NCBI RefSeq assembly: GCF_900155595.1
Contig: NZ_FTPB01000004.1
Location: forward strand, 744,001-808,000
DNA length: 64,000 bases
Direction of reading: 5' to 3'
Source: Actinomyces mediterranea
GTDB taxonomy: Bacteria; Actinomycetota; Actinomycetes; Actinomycetales; Actinomycetaceae
The first letter of the stretch is position 1; each line of letters starts with the position of its first letter. The notes beneath the pieces are model-generated. The model saw only the letters and a list, made by a program, of their open reading frames with translations, ran no database searches and was not told the origin of the DNA. Of the stretch, positions 27,944 to 35,601 are shown in pieces. The position numbers and the translations under genes are program-made.

Positions 27944-29614
27944 ATGCATGAAAGAGCTGGCACTGTTGCCCTTCCAGAAGACCTCATCAACGTTGACGAA
28001 GTCGTCAACGCCTACTATGACATTGAGCCCGACCCGTCGGTGATCGACCAGCGCGTGTCCTTCGGCACGTCCGGGCACCGCGGCTCCTCCCTCGATGCGA
28101 AGTTCAACGAGGCTCACATCGTTTCGATCACAGCTGCGATCGTCGAATACCGTGCGGCTCAGGGCTTCGACGGCCCTCTCTTCATCGGCCGTGATACCCA
28201 TGCCCTGTCGGAACCGGCGTGGCGGACCGCCCTTGAAGTGCTCGCCGCAGCTGGAGTCCGCGTCATGATCGATTCACGCGGCTCTTACACCCCGACTCCC
28301 GCCGTCTCCGTCGCGATCCTCGGTGCCAATGGCGCCCCCACCGAGTTGCGCACCTCGGGCCCCGGCCTCGCCGACGGCATCGTCGTCACCCCCTCTCATA
28401 ACCCGCCCCGGGACGGCGGCTTCAAGTACAACCCGCCTCACGGCGGCCCCGCCGATACGGATGCGACCGGGTGGATTGCGAATCGCGCCAATGAGATCCT
28501 CGAACAGGGATGGCGCAAGATCCCGCGCATCATCGGCTCCTCGCTCTTCGAGGACGAGCACCTGGAGAAGTTCGACTACCTCGCCTACTACGTCGGCCAA
28601 CTCGACACGGTCATCGATATCGACGCGATCCGCTCGGCCGGGGTCCGTATCGGCGCAGACCCCCTCGGCGGCGCCTCCGTCGACTATTGGGCGGCGATCT
28701 GTGAGCAGTACGGCCTCGACCTGACGGTCGTCAACCCCGTCGTCGACCCGGCGTGGCCGTTCATGACGCTCGACTGGGACGGCAAGATCCGCATGGACTG
28801 CTCCTCGCCGAACGCCATGGCGTCCCTGCGAGAGGCGATGACCCCGGATGCGCAGGGCAACACCCCCTACGATATCGCCACCGGGAATGACGCGGACTCG
28901 GACCGCCACGGCATTGTGACCCCCGATGGGCTCATGAATCCGAACCACTATCTCGCGGTCGCCATCGAGTACCTCTTCACGCACCGCCCCGGATGGGCGG
29001 AGAACGCGGCCGTCGGCAAGACCCTCGTGTCCTCGGCCCTCATTGACCGCGTCGTCGCCGCCATGGGCCGCACGCTCATCGAGGTGCCTGTCGGCTTCAA
29101 GTACTTCGTCCCCGGCCTCCTCGACGGTTCTGTCGGCTTCGGCGGCGAGGAGTCCGCAGGAGCGTCGTTCCTGCGCAAGGACGGCACCGTGTGGTCGACC
29201 GACAAGGATGGCATCATCCTCGCCCTGCTGGCATCGGAGATCCTCGCGGTTACCGGGAAGACCCCTTCGCAATTGCACGACGAGCAGGTGGCCCGCTTCG
29301 GCGCCTCCGCCTACGCCCGTATCGACGCACCCGCGTCGCGCGAGGAGAAGGCGAAGCTCGCGGCACTGTCCCCCGAGGATGTGACGGCAACCGATCTCGC
29401 GGGCGAGGCGATCGTCGACCGCCTCGTCGCGGCCCCCGGCAACGGGGCCGCGATCGGCGGGCTCAAGGTGACCACCGAAAACGCATGGTTCGCGGCGCGG
29501 CCCTCAGGTACCGAGGACGTGTACAAAATCTACGCGGAGTCCTTCAAGGGAGCCGAGCACCTCGCCGAAGTCCAAGAGGCGGCGAAGGGCGTCGTATCCG
29601 ACGCCCTCGGATGA
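27944..29614 (+). CDS. pgm: Phosphoglucomutase (alpha-D-glucose phosphate-specific)
   Basis: About 556 residues from the conserved [19 protein letters not shown]; an in-frame ATG at 27923 would add seven residues. It interconverts glucose 1-phosphate and glucose 6-phosphate for glycogen and cell-wall sugar synthesis. Motifs: [11 protein letters not shown], the phosphoserine loop [17 protein letters not shown], the metal-binding DADSDRHG, sugar-binding [10 protein letters not shown], and phosphate-binding [12 protein letters not shown]. An AACTAT hexamer five bases before 27944 hints at a leaderless transcript. Confidence 0.96.
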   Translation: MHERAGTVALPEDLINVDEVVNAYYDIEPDPSVIDQRVSFGTSGHRGSSLDAKFNEAHIVSITAAIVEYRAAQGFDGPLFIGRDTHALSEPAWRTALEVLAAAGVRVMIDSRGSYTPTPAVSVAILGANGAPTELRTSGPGLADGIVVTPSHNPPRDGGFKYNPPHGGPADTDATGWIANRANEILEQGWRKIPRIIGSSLFEDEHLEKFDYLAYYVGQLDTVIDIDAIRSAGVRIGADPLGGASVDYWAAICEQYGLDLTVVNPVVDPAWPFMTLDWDGKIRMDCSSPNAMASLREAMTPDAQGNTPYDIATGNDADSDRHGIVTPDGLMNPNHYLAVAIEYLFTHRPGWAENAAVGKTLVSSALIDRVVAAMGRTLIEVPVGFKYFVPGLLDGSVGFGGEESAGASFLRKDGTVWSTDKDGIILALLASEILAVTGKTPSQLHDEQVARFGASAYARIDAPASREEKAKLAALSPEDVTATDLAGEAIVDRLVAAPGNGAAIGGLKVTTENAWFAARPSGTEDVYKIYAESFKGAEHLAEVQEAAKGVVSDALG

Positions 29615-29640
29615 CGCGTCTCAATCGCTGAATCTGGGAA

Positions 29641-29687
29641 GCGCCCCCGTTCTTCGTGCCGGAAGGCCGAAGGGCGGGGCGCTTGTT
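29641..29687 (+). terminator. Terminator after pgm
   Basis: A GC-rich imperfect stem (GCGCCCC...TTCG with CGAAGGGCGGGGCGC) is followed by TTGTTG, 27 bases after the pgm stop. Confidence 0.7.
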
Positions 29688-29719
29688 GCAGTGGCCCCGT
29701 TGGTCGGGGTTCTGGTCAC

Positions 29720-29959
29720 TCAGCTGGGTATGATTTTGTTGCCCTGTTGTTGATGATCCGGTGGGTGTTGCCGCCTAGTCAAGTAATAGGGACACTGCCC
29801 AGGAAATGCCTGAGGTCTATTCGCAACGCGGGTGTCAGCATCGGGTGTCACCATCCATGTACCAAACCTCAACGCCGCCGTTGGACCGTCACCGAAGTCC
29901 TGACACATAACATGCTCGCCCACACCAACGTAATCCCACTCAACAAGATCGCCTACGAC
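29720..29959 (-). other. Degenerate insertion-sequence-like debris at the left edge of the island
   Basis: No intact gene. A minus-strand open stretch of 67 codons ends with an Asn/Lys-rich tail; the last 45 bases (29724-29770) align imperfectly with the debris at 34015-34062 on the other side of the island. Probably the 3' end of a decayed transposase gene, but I cannot name the family. Confidence 0.4.
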
Positions 29960-30439
29960 TGTCCCGCGTCAAGTAGTTGGCACGATTTCCTTGGGTTGAA
30001 ATGTCGGGATGGTGGGGTCGGCCAGTCTCAGGTGCACCTCCTTGGGCCGGTTCCATGAAATGGCCTCGTGCGGCCGGATCTCGTTGTACTCGATCCGGTA
30101 GTCCTCGGCCCACTCGGCGAGCATGAGCGCATCATCAATCTCATCCAGGTAGAGCCGTTCGTACTTCAGCGTGCCGAAGCCGCGTTGCCGGGATCCGTTC
30201 TGCCCCGGGGTCTTCACCCGGGTGCGCACGTGGTGTAGTTCGGGGTGGGCGGTGACGAAGGATTCGAAGCGGAAGGACCGGGACGGGCCACCGTTGTCCG
30301 TCACGATGGTCACCGCCAGCCAGCACGCTCACCACGATCCGGGTCTTCTTCTCCGCCGGGATCGAGGGTGGCCTACCCATACTCAGACTCTCCTTCAAGG
30401 CCTACATAACGGCCCTGCCACATAGTCTGACGCGCGACA
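29960..30439 (-). mobile_element. Internally deleted 480-bp insertion sequence with terminal inverted repeats
   Basis: Left end TGTCCCGCGTCAAGTAGTTG (from 29960) and right end, read inward, TGTCGCGCGTCAGACTATGT (from 30439) are imperfect inverted repeats: 11 of the first 12 bases match, and GGCA recurs at the inner edge. Inside, the minus strand begins with the N-terminus of a transposase (MGRPPSIPAEKKTRIVVSVLAG, split over codons at 30380-30316) and jumps at about 30315 straight into the C-terminal integrase-core part. About two thirds of a normal IS3/IS481-type transposase is missing. No clear target duplication is seen. Confidence 0.7.
29969..30313 (-). pseudogene. Transposase integrase core, C-terminal fragment
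   Basis: About 115 residues of an rve/DDE domain: VTDNGGPSRSF holds the second catalytic Asp, and the final Glu lies in the KTPGQNGSRQRGFGTLKYE region. The C-terminus reads EYNEIRPHEAISWNRPKEVH, typical of IS3/IS481 transposases. The first catalytic Asp and the helix-turn-helix domain are lost in the deletion, so it cannot be active. Confidence 0.85.
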
Positions 30440-30511
30440 TCAGCACACCACTGCCGGACTTGACCCGCGATCCCCAAAGGAAGGCGAAGCAGCCATAACT
30501 TTATGTGACTC

Positions 30512-30540
30512 TTGACACACAGGAATCTGCTTGGCAGCAT
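30512..30540 (+). promoter_or_regulatory. Candidate promoter of the low-GC operon
   Basis: TTGACA (30512-30517), 17 bases, then CAGCAT (30535-30540). The -35 is a perfect consensus; the -10 fits only xAxxxT. It lies about 70 bases beyond the IS end and 170-210 bases before the ABC ATPase. Confidence 0.5.
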
Positions 30541-30708
30541 GTAACTGTGCCGTAGCACAAACACAAGAGAAGCTGTTGCGTGGTGGATTACATGCCAAAA
30601 CAAAGGCATGTATCCAGCAGTCGACATGCCTGCCTTCTCGCAAGGCGGAACGTGGAAGGCGTACTGCAGGAGCTAGTCTCCGCTTCCAAACCCCCAACCA
30701 GGCAGAAG

Positions 30709-31499
30709 ATGGAGTGGAGGGCCGTGACAACGACAACTCTAGATGCTTCAAAGCTAACTAAGAAATACGGCCGCCACACGGTCCTGCAGAGTTTCTCACT
30801 GAACCTAAAGCCAGGGGTAATCCATGGCCTCTTAGGGCCTAATGGCTCAGGGAAAACCACGACCCTCCACATCATCACTGGAATAATAAAGCCAAGTTCC
30901 GGTAGCGTCCAAATTACAGGTGTCTCAATTGAAAAAAGGAGTCTCGTAATCATTTGGGATTTGCACCTGACGATCTGGCGTTACCCATGTCGTTAACAGG
31001 TGAAGAATTCCTGAAATTTCATGACTCCTTGCGACGCACTAACACCAAACTCCGTAGTGAACTTCTGGCTGAAATCCTGGGACTTACTGACGATATCCAC
31101 CGCCCAATTGCCCAATATTCCCACGGAATGAAGCGGAAGGTACAACTTATCGCAGCTCTCTCTCATGAGCCTGAACTACTCATCCTTGATGAGCCATTCC
31201 GCAGCCTCGACCCTGAGGCCTCATCCATTTTACTGAGCCTATTGAATGAATTTACCTCATCTGGACGAACAGTACTGATTGCAACACATGACATGCTACG
31301 CGCAAACCGAGACTGTGATACCGTTACCATCCTGAACCAAGGTAGCATTGTTAGCCAAGGTGCGCCAAACGAACTCATCACACTCACGCCGGGAGCGGAG
31401 ACTCTTGAAGACGTCTTCATGAATGTGACAGGACTCTACGACGAGAAAGAACTGCGTCAAAGTAGACTGAAGGACTTATTCAATCCAATGCACATTTAA
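30709..31499 (+). pseudogene. ABC transporter ATP-binding protein, frameshifted
   Basis: Two overlapping frames together encode one ATPase. The first (start ATG 30709 or GTG 30724) has YGRHTVLQSFSLNL and Walker A GPNGSGKTT and stops at 30996. The second (in phase from about 30938 to 31499) continues HLGFAPDDLALPMSLTG with a degenerate signature YSHGMKRKVQL, Walker B LLILDEPFRSLD and the H-loop ATHD. The switch point is a run of six A (30932-30937). Seven A, or a -1 slip, restores a continuous protein of about 260 residues. This is either an inactivating deletion, slippage-dependent expression or a sequence error. Low GC, unlike its surroundings. Confidence 0.8.
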
Positions 31500-31538
31500 A
31501 TCACCTGATCTCCTGCTCACACACAGAAGGACGAAATC

Positions 31539-31838
31539 ATGAAGCTTTTCTCCAACCTGATGATTGCCGCAATTAGCGGGATTCTGACTGGCGCATCTCT
31601 ATTGTTTTTAGCCATCGTTGTGGCGACGGGATTCGCTTACCTGACAAGTTCTTCGATTTATTTGCCTGGCATCATCCAAGCATGGTTTACAACTGAAAAC
31701 GACATGCCTGCTTTGAACTTCAATCCAAATTTTACTGGAATGCTAGGGTGGATTGGAGTAGTTGCGGTCATGTTTTGTCTTACAGCATGGCGTCGGACAA
31801 GAGAAACTCAAGCAAACACCACTCACGCCAATGATTAA
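31539..31838 (+). CDS. Small membrane protein of the low-GC operon
   Basis: 99 residues with two membrane helices (about 7-36 and 65-85) and a short polar tail. An AGAAGGA ribosome binding site lies seven bases before the ATG. It overlaps the next gene by eight bases. No family recognised. By position it may be an accessory or immunity protein of the transporter. Confidence 0.7.
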   Translation: MKLFSNLMIAAISGILTGASLLFLAIVVATGFAYLTSSSIYLPGIIQAWFTTENDMPALNFNPNFTGMLGWIGVVAVMFCLTAWRRTRETQANTTHAND

Positions 31839-33318
31839 CCCTATTCTTACAGTTTCCAGGACTGTAGTTCTCACGTGGATTCGCGGAATGGCATCAACAT
31901 TTCGAACACGACCCAAGAATATTCTCTATGGCGGAATACTACTCTTACTATCAGCAGTAGCCCTTGGCTTCCTTCTAGCACTCATAGCGGTTAGCGGGTT
32001 AAATGTTAAAATACCGATAGAGCTGAGGTCCACTATCCTCAGAACATCTATCGGAGGTTCTGTAATAATCGCTGGCACAATTGCCACAATTCTCTGTATT
32101 ACAACACCCGCAAGCAATGCGCTGCATACGCTTCTAGATCTTTTGCCCATCTCGAGAGTTCATGCACATATTGGCATGAGAATGCCATTCCTCATTGTCG
32201 GGCTTTCCTTCAGCATCCCCTTATCAGCCACAGCATGTCTGATCATCGTTCGGTTTAGTTCAGGATGGACCGATTTCCTTCTGTCCCTTATAATCCTAGT
32301 CGCAACGATCCTCGTCGCCCTCACTACCGCCACTGGCCTGTTTACCATAATCCACTTCTTTCTGCGTCAATACCTTAGAATTCCCTACAATTACGCAACT
32401 ATTATGGCTGGAGCAATCGTGATTGCTTCAAGCATATCAACAGCCATAGGAGATATTGTAACCTTACACCCGTCCACGGAATCCGGATTTAAATTCGCAG
32501 ACCTTCTTCTTCATCGAGTCTCCGCTTCTATCGTGGCTAATCCATTGACAGTTGGCGGTTGGCTCGGACTAGCTGCCTGGGGATTAGTCGGGCTTCTTAC
32601 TTTCATTTCATCGGGCCATCTGCACGATCAGAACCTTACTAAAACTCCGGTACTCATCTTTCACGGCTTGACACCGTCACTAAGTCCTGTACGCGGCTCA
32701 TTGTGGTTCACCTTCTTGCTAACAGCACGAAGCTCACAGTTCTTTATGGCTGCACTACTGCCAATCCCTCTTCTTACAACGATGTGGCTCTTTCGAGAGC
32801 ATCCTTTTCTGCTTGAAACTCAAGAGGCCTTCGCCCTCATTATCCCTAGCCTTCCTTCCTATCTCGCCGTCTATGCGGTCGGCCGCATCATACATTCGAG
32901 ATGGATTGGAACCATGACCACAGCATCTTCCGATTGGTGGATTTGGCCAACCATCATTGTTTATACTACAATATCACTAACGATAGCCACATTGGCGGCC
33001 ACTGCGGAAATAACACTAGGTTTCATAGCCATCAATAACCTTCATGAATTGTATTCTCGGGTTGTGTTAACCGTAGCATGCGCATTACTCGGTGGCGCAC
33101 TTGTTCCGTACAACGAAGAACATCCACTCACCATCACGGCTGCAGGGCTTGCAACCCTGGTGATCACGATGGCCGCATCACTACTTCTGTCGCTCGCCAC
33201 TCCCACAGGACACGCGATAGTTGGATCATCACTGAGGCTACTAAACGCATTTTTTCTCATATTACTTGTGTTCATGGTTTGCCAAAGAGTAGAAGACGCG
33301 GTCAGCCATGCGGAATAG
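31831..33318 (+). CDS. Polytopic membrane protein, ABC-2-like permease candidate
   Basis: About 495 residues from the ATG at 31831, which overlaps the previous stop (ATGATTAA), implying translational coupling. About twelve hydrophobic segments are spread over the whole length, with few conserved polar motifs. With the upstream ATPase it would form an exporter. AT-rich codons (ATA, TTA, CTA) are common, in contrast to the rest of the window. I do not recognise a specific family. Confidence 0.7.
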   Translation: MINPILTVSRTVVLTWIRGMASTFRTRPKNILYGGILLLLSAVALGFLLALIAVSGLNVKIPIELRSTILRTSIGGSVIIAGTIATILCITTPASNALHTLLDLLPISRVHAHIGMRMPFLIVGLSFSIPLSATACLIIVRFSSGWTDFLLSLIILVATILVALTTATGLFTIIHFFLRQYLRIPYNYATIMAGAIVIASSISTAIGDIVTLHPSTESGFKFADLLLHRVSASIVANPLTVGGWLGLAAWGLVGLLTFISSGHLHDQNLTKTPVLIFHGLTPSLSPVRGSLWFTFLLTARSSQFFMAALLPIPLLTTMWLFREHPFLLETQEAFALIIPSLPSYLAVYAVGRIIHSRWIGTMTTASSDWWIWPTIIVYTTISLTIATLAATAEITLGFIAINNLHELYSRVVLTVACALLGGALVPYNEEHPLTITAAGLATLVITMAASLLLSLATPTGHAIVGSSLRLLNAFFLILLVFMVCQRVEDAVSHAE

Positions 33319-33973
33319 CACGCCAATTCGCCTAACAAGCGGAGTACGCGTAGTAGATGATGGCTACCTATTTGCAGAAGTTGGAATATTTGTTTCGTCA
33401 CACCATCCCCGACTGCGGAGTGAGCTTCTTGGTGCAGGGCTCGCATCGGAGATATCGTCGCCTTGGTGGAGATCAAGAAGTTCCGCGATCGTTCTAGCTC
33501 CTGACGTTTCTGCCGCCCCCCTTCGATCTTTGATTCACAATCTTCACGGAATGCTTCGAACGATCATCATTTTGGTATTTTTGACAACATTATCCATCAC
33601 TTTCAACAATGTTGGCATAGTCGGAATATGCATCGCCGCAGCTATCTTCCTTGCTAGCATACTGTTACACGAAGCAGGCCATGTTTTCGCCTTTCGCCTC
33701 GTCGCTCCTCGTCGGTACGCAGTCTTGGTTTCTGCCGGATTGCGCTGTCACATGGTTCGCCCAGCCCTAGAGGGTTGGAGGGAGATCACAGTAGTTATTG
33801 CAGGTCCAATCGCACCTATGCTCCCGACGATAGGGTTTCTTCTGTATGCAAGAAGCGCAACTTTCGTTGTCTATGTGTGGGGTGCTATAGCTTTGGGGCA
33901 CGTCCTACTATTGCTCATTCCTATCGGAGATGGCGCGAATCTTCACCTTGCTATTTTTCGCCGCAGGACATAG
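33308..33973 (+). CDS. M50-like membrane zinc metalloprotease
   Basis: 221 residues; the start overlaps the permease stop by eleven bases. Residues 1-70 are soluble and of unknown fold. From residue 82 there are about four membrane helices with the zinc motif HEAGH (His121, Glu122, His125) inside a helix and, near the C-terminus, PIGDGANL with Asp208 as the likely third zinc ligand. This is the site-2-protease (M50) layout. In other bacteria such proteases next to ABC exporters mature or remove bacteriocin-like peptides, or cleave anti-sigma factors. No precursor peptide is certain here. Confidence 0.75.
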   Translation: MRNSTPIRLTSGVRVVDDGYLFAEVGIFVSSHHPRLRSELLGAGLASEISSPWWRSRSSAIVLAPDVSAAPLRSLIHNLHGMLRTIIILVFLTTLSITFNNVGIVGICIAAAIFLASILLHEAGHVFAFRLVAPRRYAVLVSAGLRCHMVRPALEGWREITVVIAGPIAPMLPTIGFLLYARSATFVVYVWGAIALGHVLLLLIPIGDGANLHLAIFRRRT

Positions 33974-34290
33974 CGGATTATTCAGTAAAGTTCGAAGAAC
34001 TTCTTACACACGAGTAACTGGGTTAAGTTTTGTCGCGTTGTTGTGGATAGGCGCCGGTAGCTGGGTGTGGTGACGAGGTCTTGGAGGGTAGTGTCGGATA
34101 GGTAGTGCCGTTCGCCGTTCTTCGTGTTGTTTGAGCTGGACGGCTCCAGGGGAGGTGGACGCGGTCGGTTCGGCGTTGACTCGATGAGTGGGACGCTTCA
34201 CCCGAGGATCAAGCGCTCCGACTGAGAAACACTCGCATGTGAGCGTCGAGGACCGCATCCGGGCCGATCATGAGGCGATCCGGCGGCGGC
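33974..34290 (-). other. Debris at the right edge of the island
   Basis: 317 bases without an intact gene. GC content returns to the genome level within it. The stretch 34015-34062 resembles 29724-29770 (CTGGGT...TTTTGT...GTTGTTG). On the minus strand short degenerate open stretches continue for about 70 codons, as expected for a decayed transposase end. Confidence 0.4.
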
Positions 34291-34293
34291 CGC

Positions 34294-34306
34294 TAGAATC
34301 GTCTCG
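34294..34306 (+). promoter_or_regulatory. -10 element of a leaderless MFS gene
   Basis: TAGAAT (34294-34299) ends six bases before the GTG at 34306; TGAGGC (34271-34276) is a weak -35 at 17 bases. Confidence 0.55.
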
Positions 34307-35529
34307 TGCTGTCCGCTTATAGTGAGCTTCTCCGCGTGCCCGGAGCATGGAGATTCTCCCTCGCGGGGTTCGTCCTGCGGCTTCCGATGTCGATGATGGG
34401 GATCTCCACGATCCTCCTCGTCAAAGCATCCTATGGGAATTACACGCTCGCCGGCGCCGTCGCCGCCGTCGCGATCGTTTCCACGGCCGTTGTCGCGCCC
34501 ACTTTGGCGCGCCTCGTCGATCAGTCGGGGCAACTGAAGGTGATGGGGCCCGCGCTGACGGTGTCCGCCCTATCCGCCGTGGGTCTGCTCGTCGCCTCGG
34601 CGAATCGAGCTCCGATCCCCCTCGTCATCGTCTTCGCGGCATTGGGCGGCGCCACGTGGGGCTCTCCGGGCGCCCTCGTGCGCTCCCGCTGGGCCCGCGT
34701 CGTCGCGAACCCCCGTCAGTTGACCTCCGCTTATGCTCTGGAATCGGCCCTCGACGAGTTCATCTACATCCTCGGGCCCGTGCTCTCCACCATGTTGGGG
34801 ACCTCCGTCCACCCGGGGGCGGGGATCGCCCTGTCGGCCGTCTTCCTCGCCCTCGGCGGCACCGCCTTCCTCGGGCAGCGATCCTCTGAGCCCCCGCCGC
34901 AGCCGCGGGCCGATGGAGTGCGCAGCCATTCCGTCATCCTCCAGCCCGTCGTCCTCGTCATGGCGCTCACCTATGTCGGAGCCGGGGCGCTGTTCGGGGC
35001 CAATGATGTGGCAGTCGTCGAATTCACGGCTGAACGCGGGGCTCCCGCGCTCAGCGGCGTCCTGCTCGCCGTCTCCTCCTTCGGCTCGTTGGTGGCGGCC
35101 CTCGTCTACGGGGCCCGAGTGTGGCGGCTCGATCTGTGGAGGCTTTACGCGATCGGCGTCGTCGCCCTCGGGATCGGTGTGGCACCCTTCTTGCTCGCCG
35201 ATTCACTGCAAGTGATGGCCGGGGCGATGCTGATCATGGGCATGGCGTGCGCTCCGACAATGACGAACGTCAATATGATCATTGCGAAAGTCGTTCCGCG
35301 GACCCAGCTCACAGAGGGGTTGACATGGATGAGCACATCCATGAATCTCGACGTGTCCATCGGGTCCGTCCTCGCCGGGCCCGCTGTCGATGCGGGCGGT
35401 GCATGGGGCGGCTACCTCGTGGTGGTCGGCGCCGCATGGGTGATGGTCGTCCTCATGGTGGCGGGTCTGGGGCACCTGCGCCGCGGGACCGAAGACGCAT
35501 CACCACCGCGTTTGCCCTCTGGCGGCTGA
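34306..35529 (+). CDS. MFS transporter
   Basis: 407 residues with twelve predicted membrane helices in two halves and a central loop near 190-215 (SSEPPPQPRADG). The first helix pair ends with VDQSG, a variant of the MFS loop motif. Substrate unknown. Related actinobacterial proteins are annotated as multidrug or sugar exporters. The GTG start directly follows a -10 hexamer, suggesting a leaderless transcript. It is convergent with the rhamnosidase gene 72 bases away. Confidence 0.85.
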   Translation: MLSAYSELLRVPGAWRFSLAGFVLRLPMSMMGISTILLVKASYGNYTLAGAVAAVAIVSTAVVAPTLARLVDQSGQLKVMGPALTVSALSAVGLLVASANRAPIPLVIVFAALGGATWGSPGALVRSRWARVVANPRQLTSAYALESALDEFIYILGPVLSTMLGTSVHPGAGIALSAVFLALGGTAFLGQRSSEPPPQPRADGVRSHSVILQPVVLVMALTYVGAGALFGANDVAVVEFTAERGAPALSGVLLAVSSFGSLVAALVYGARVWRLDLWRLYAIGVVALGIGVAPFLLADSLQVMAGAMLIMGMACAPTMTNVNMIIAKVVPRTQLTEGLTWMSTSMNLDVSIGSVLAGPAVDAGGAWGGYLVVVGAAWVMVVLMVAGLGHLRRGTEDASPPRLPSGG

Positions 35530-35601
35530 CGAGGACGGCCACCCGCAAACATGGCGGCCGGGCGCACGGGAGGCCCCGCGCGCGTATGAGCCGCCCTCGG
35601 A

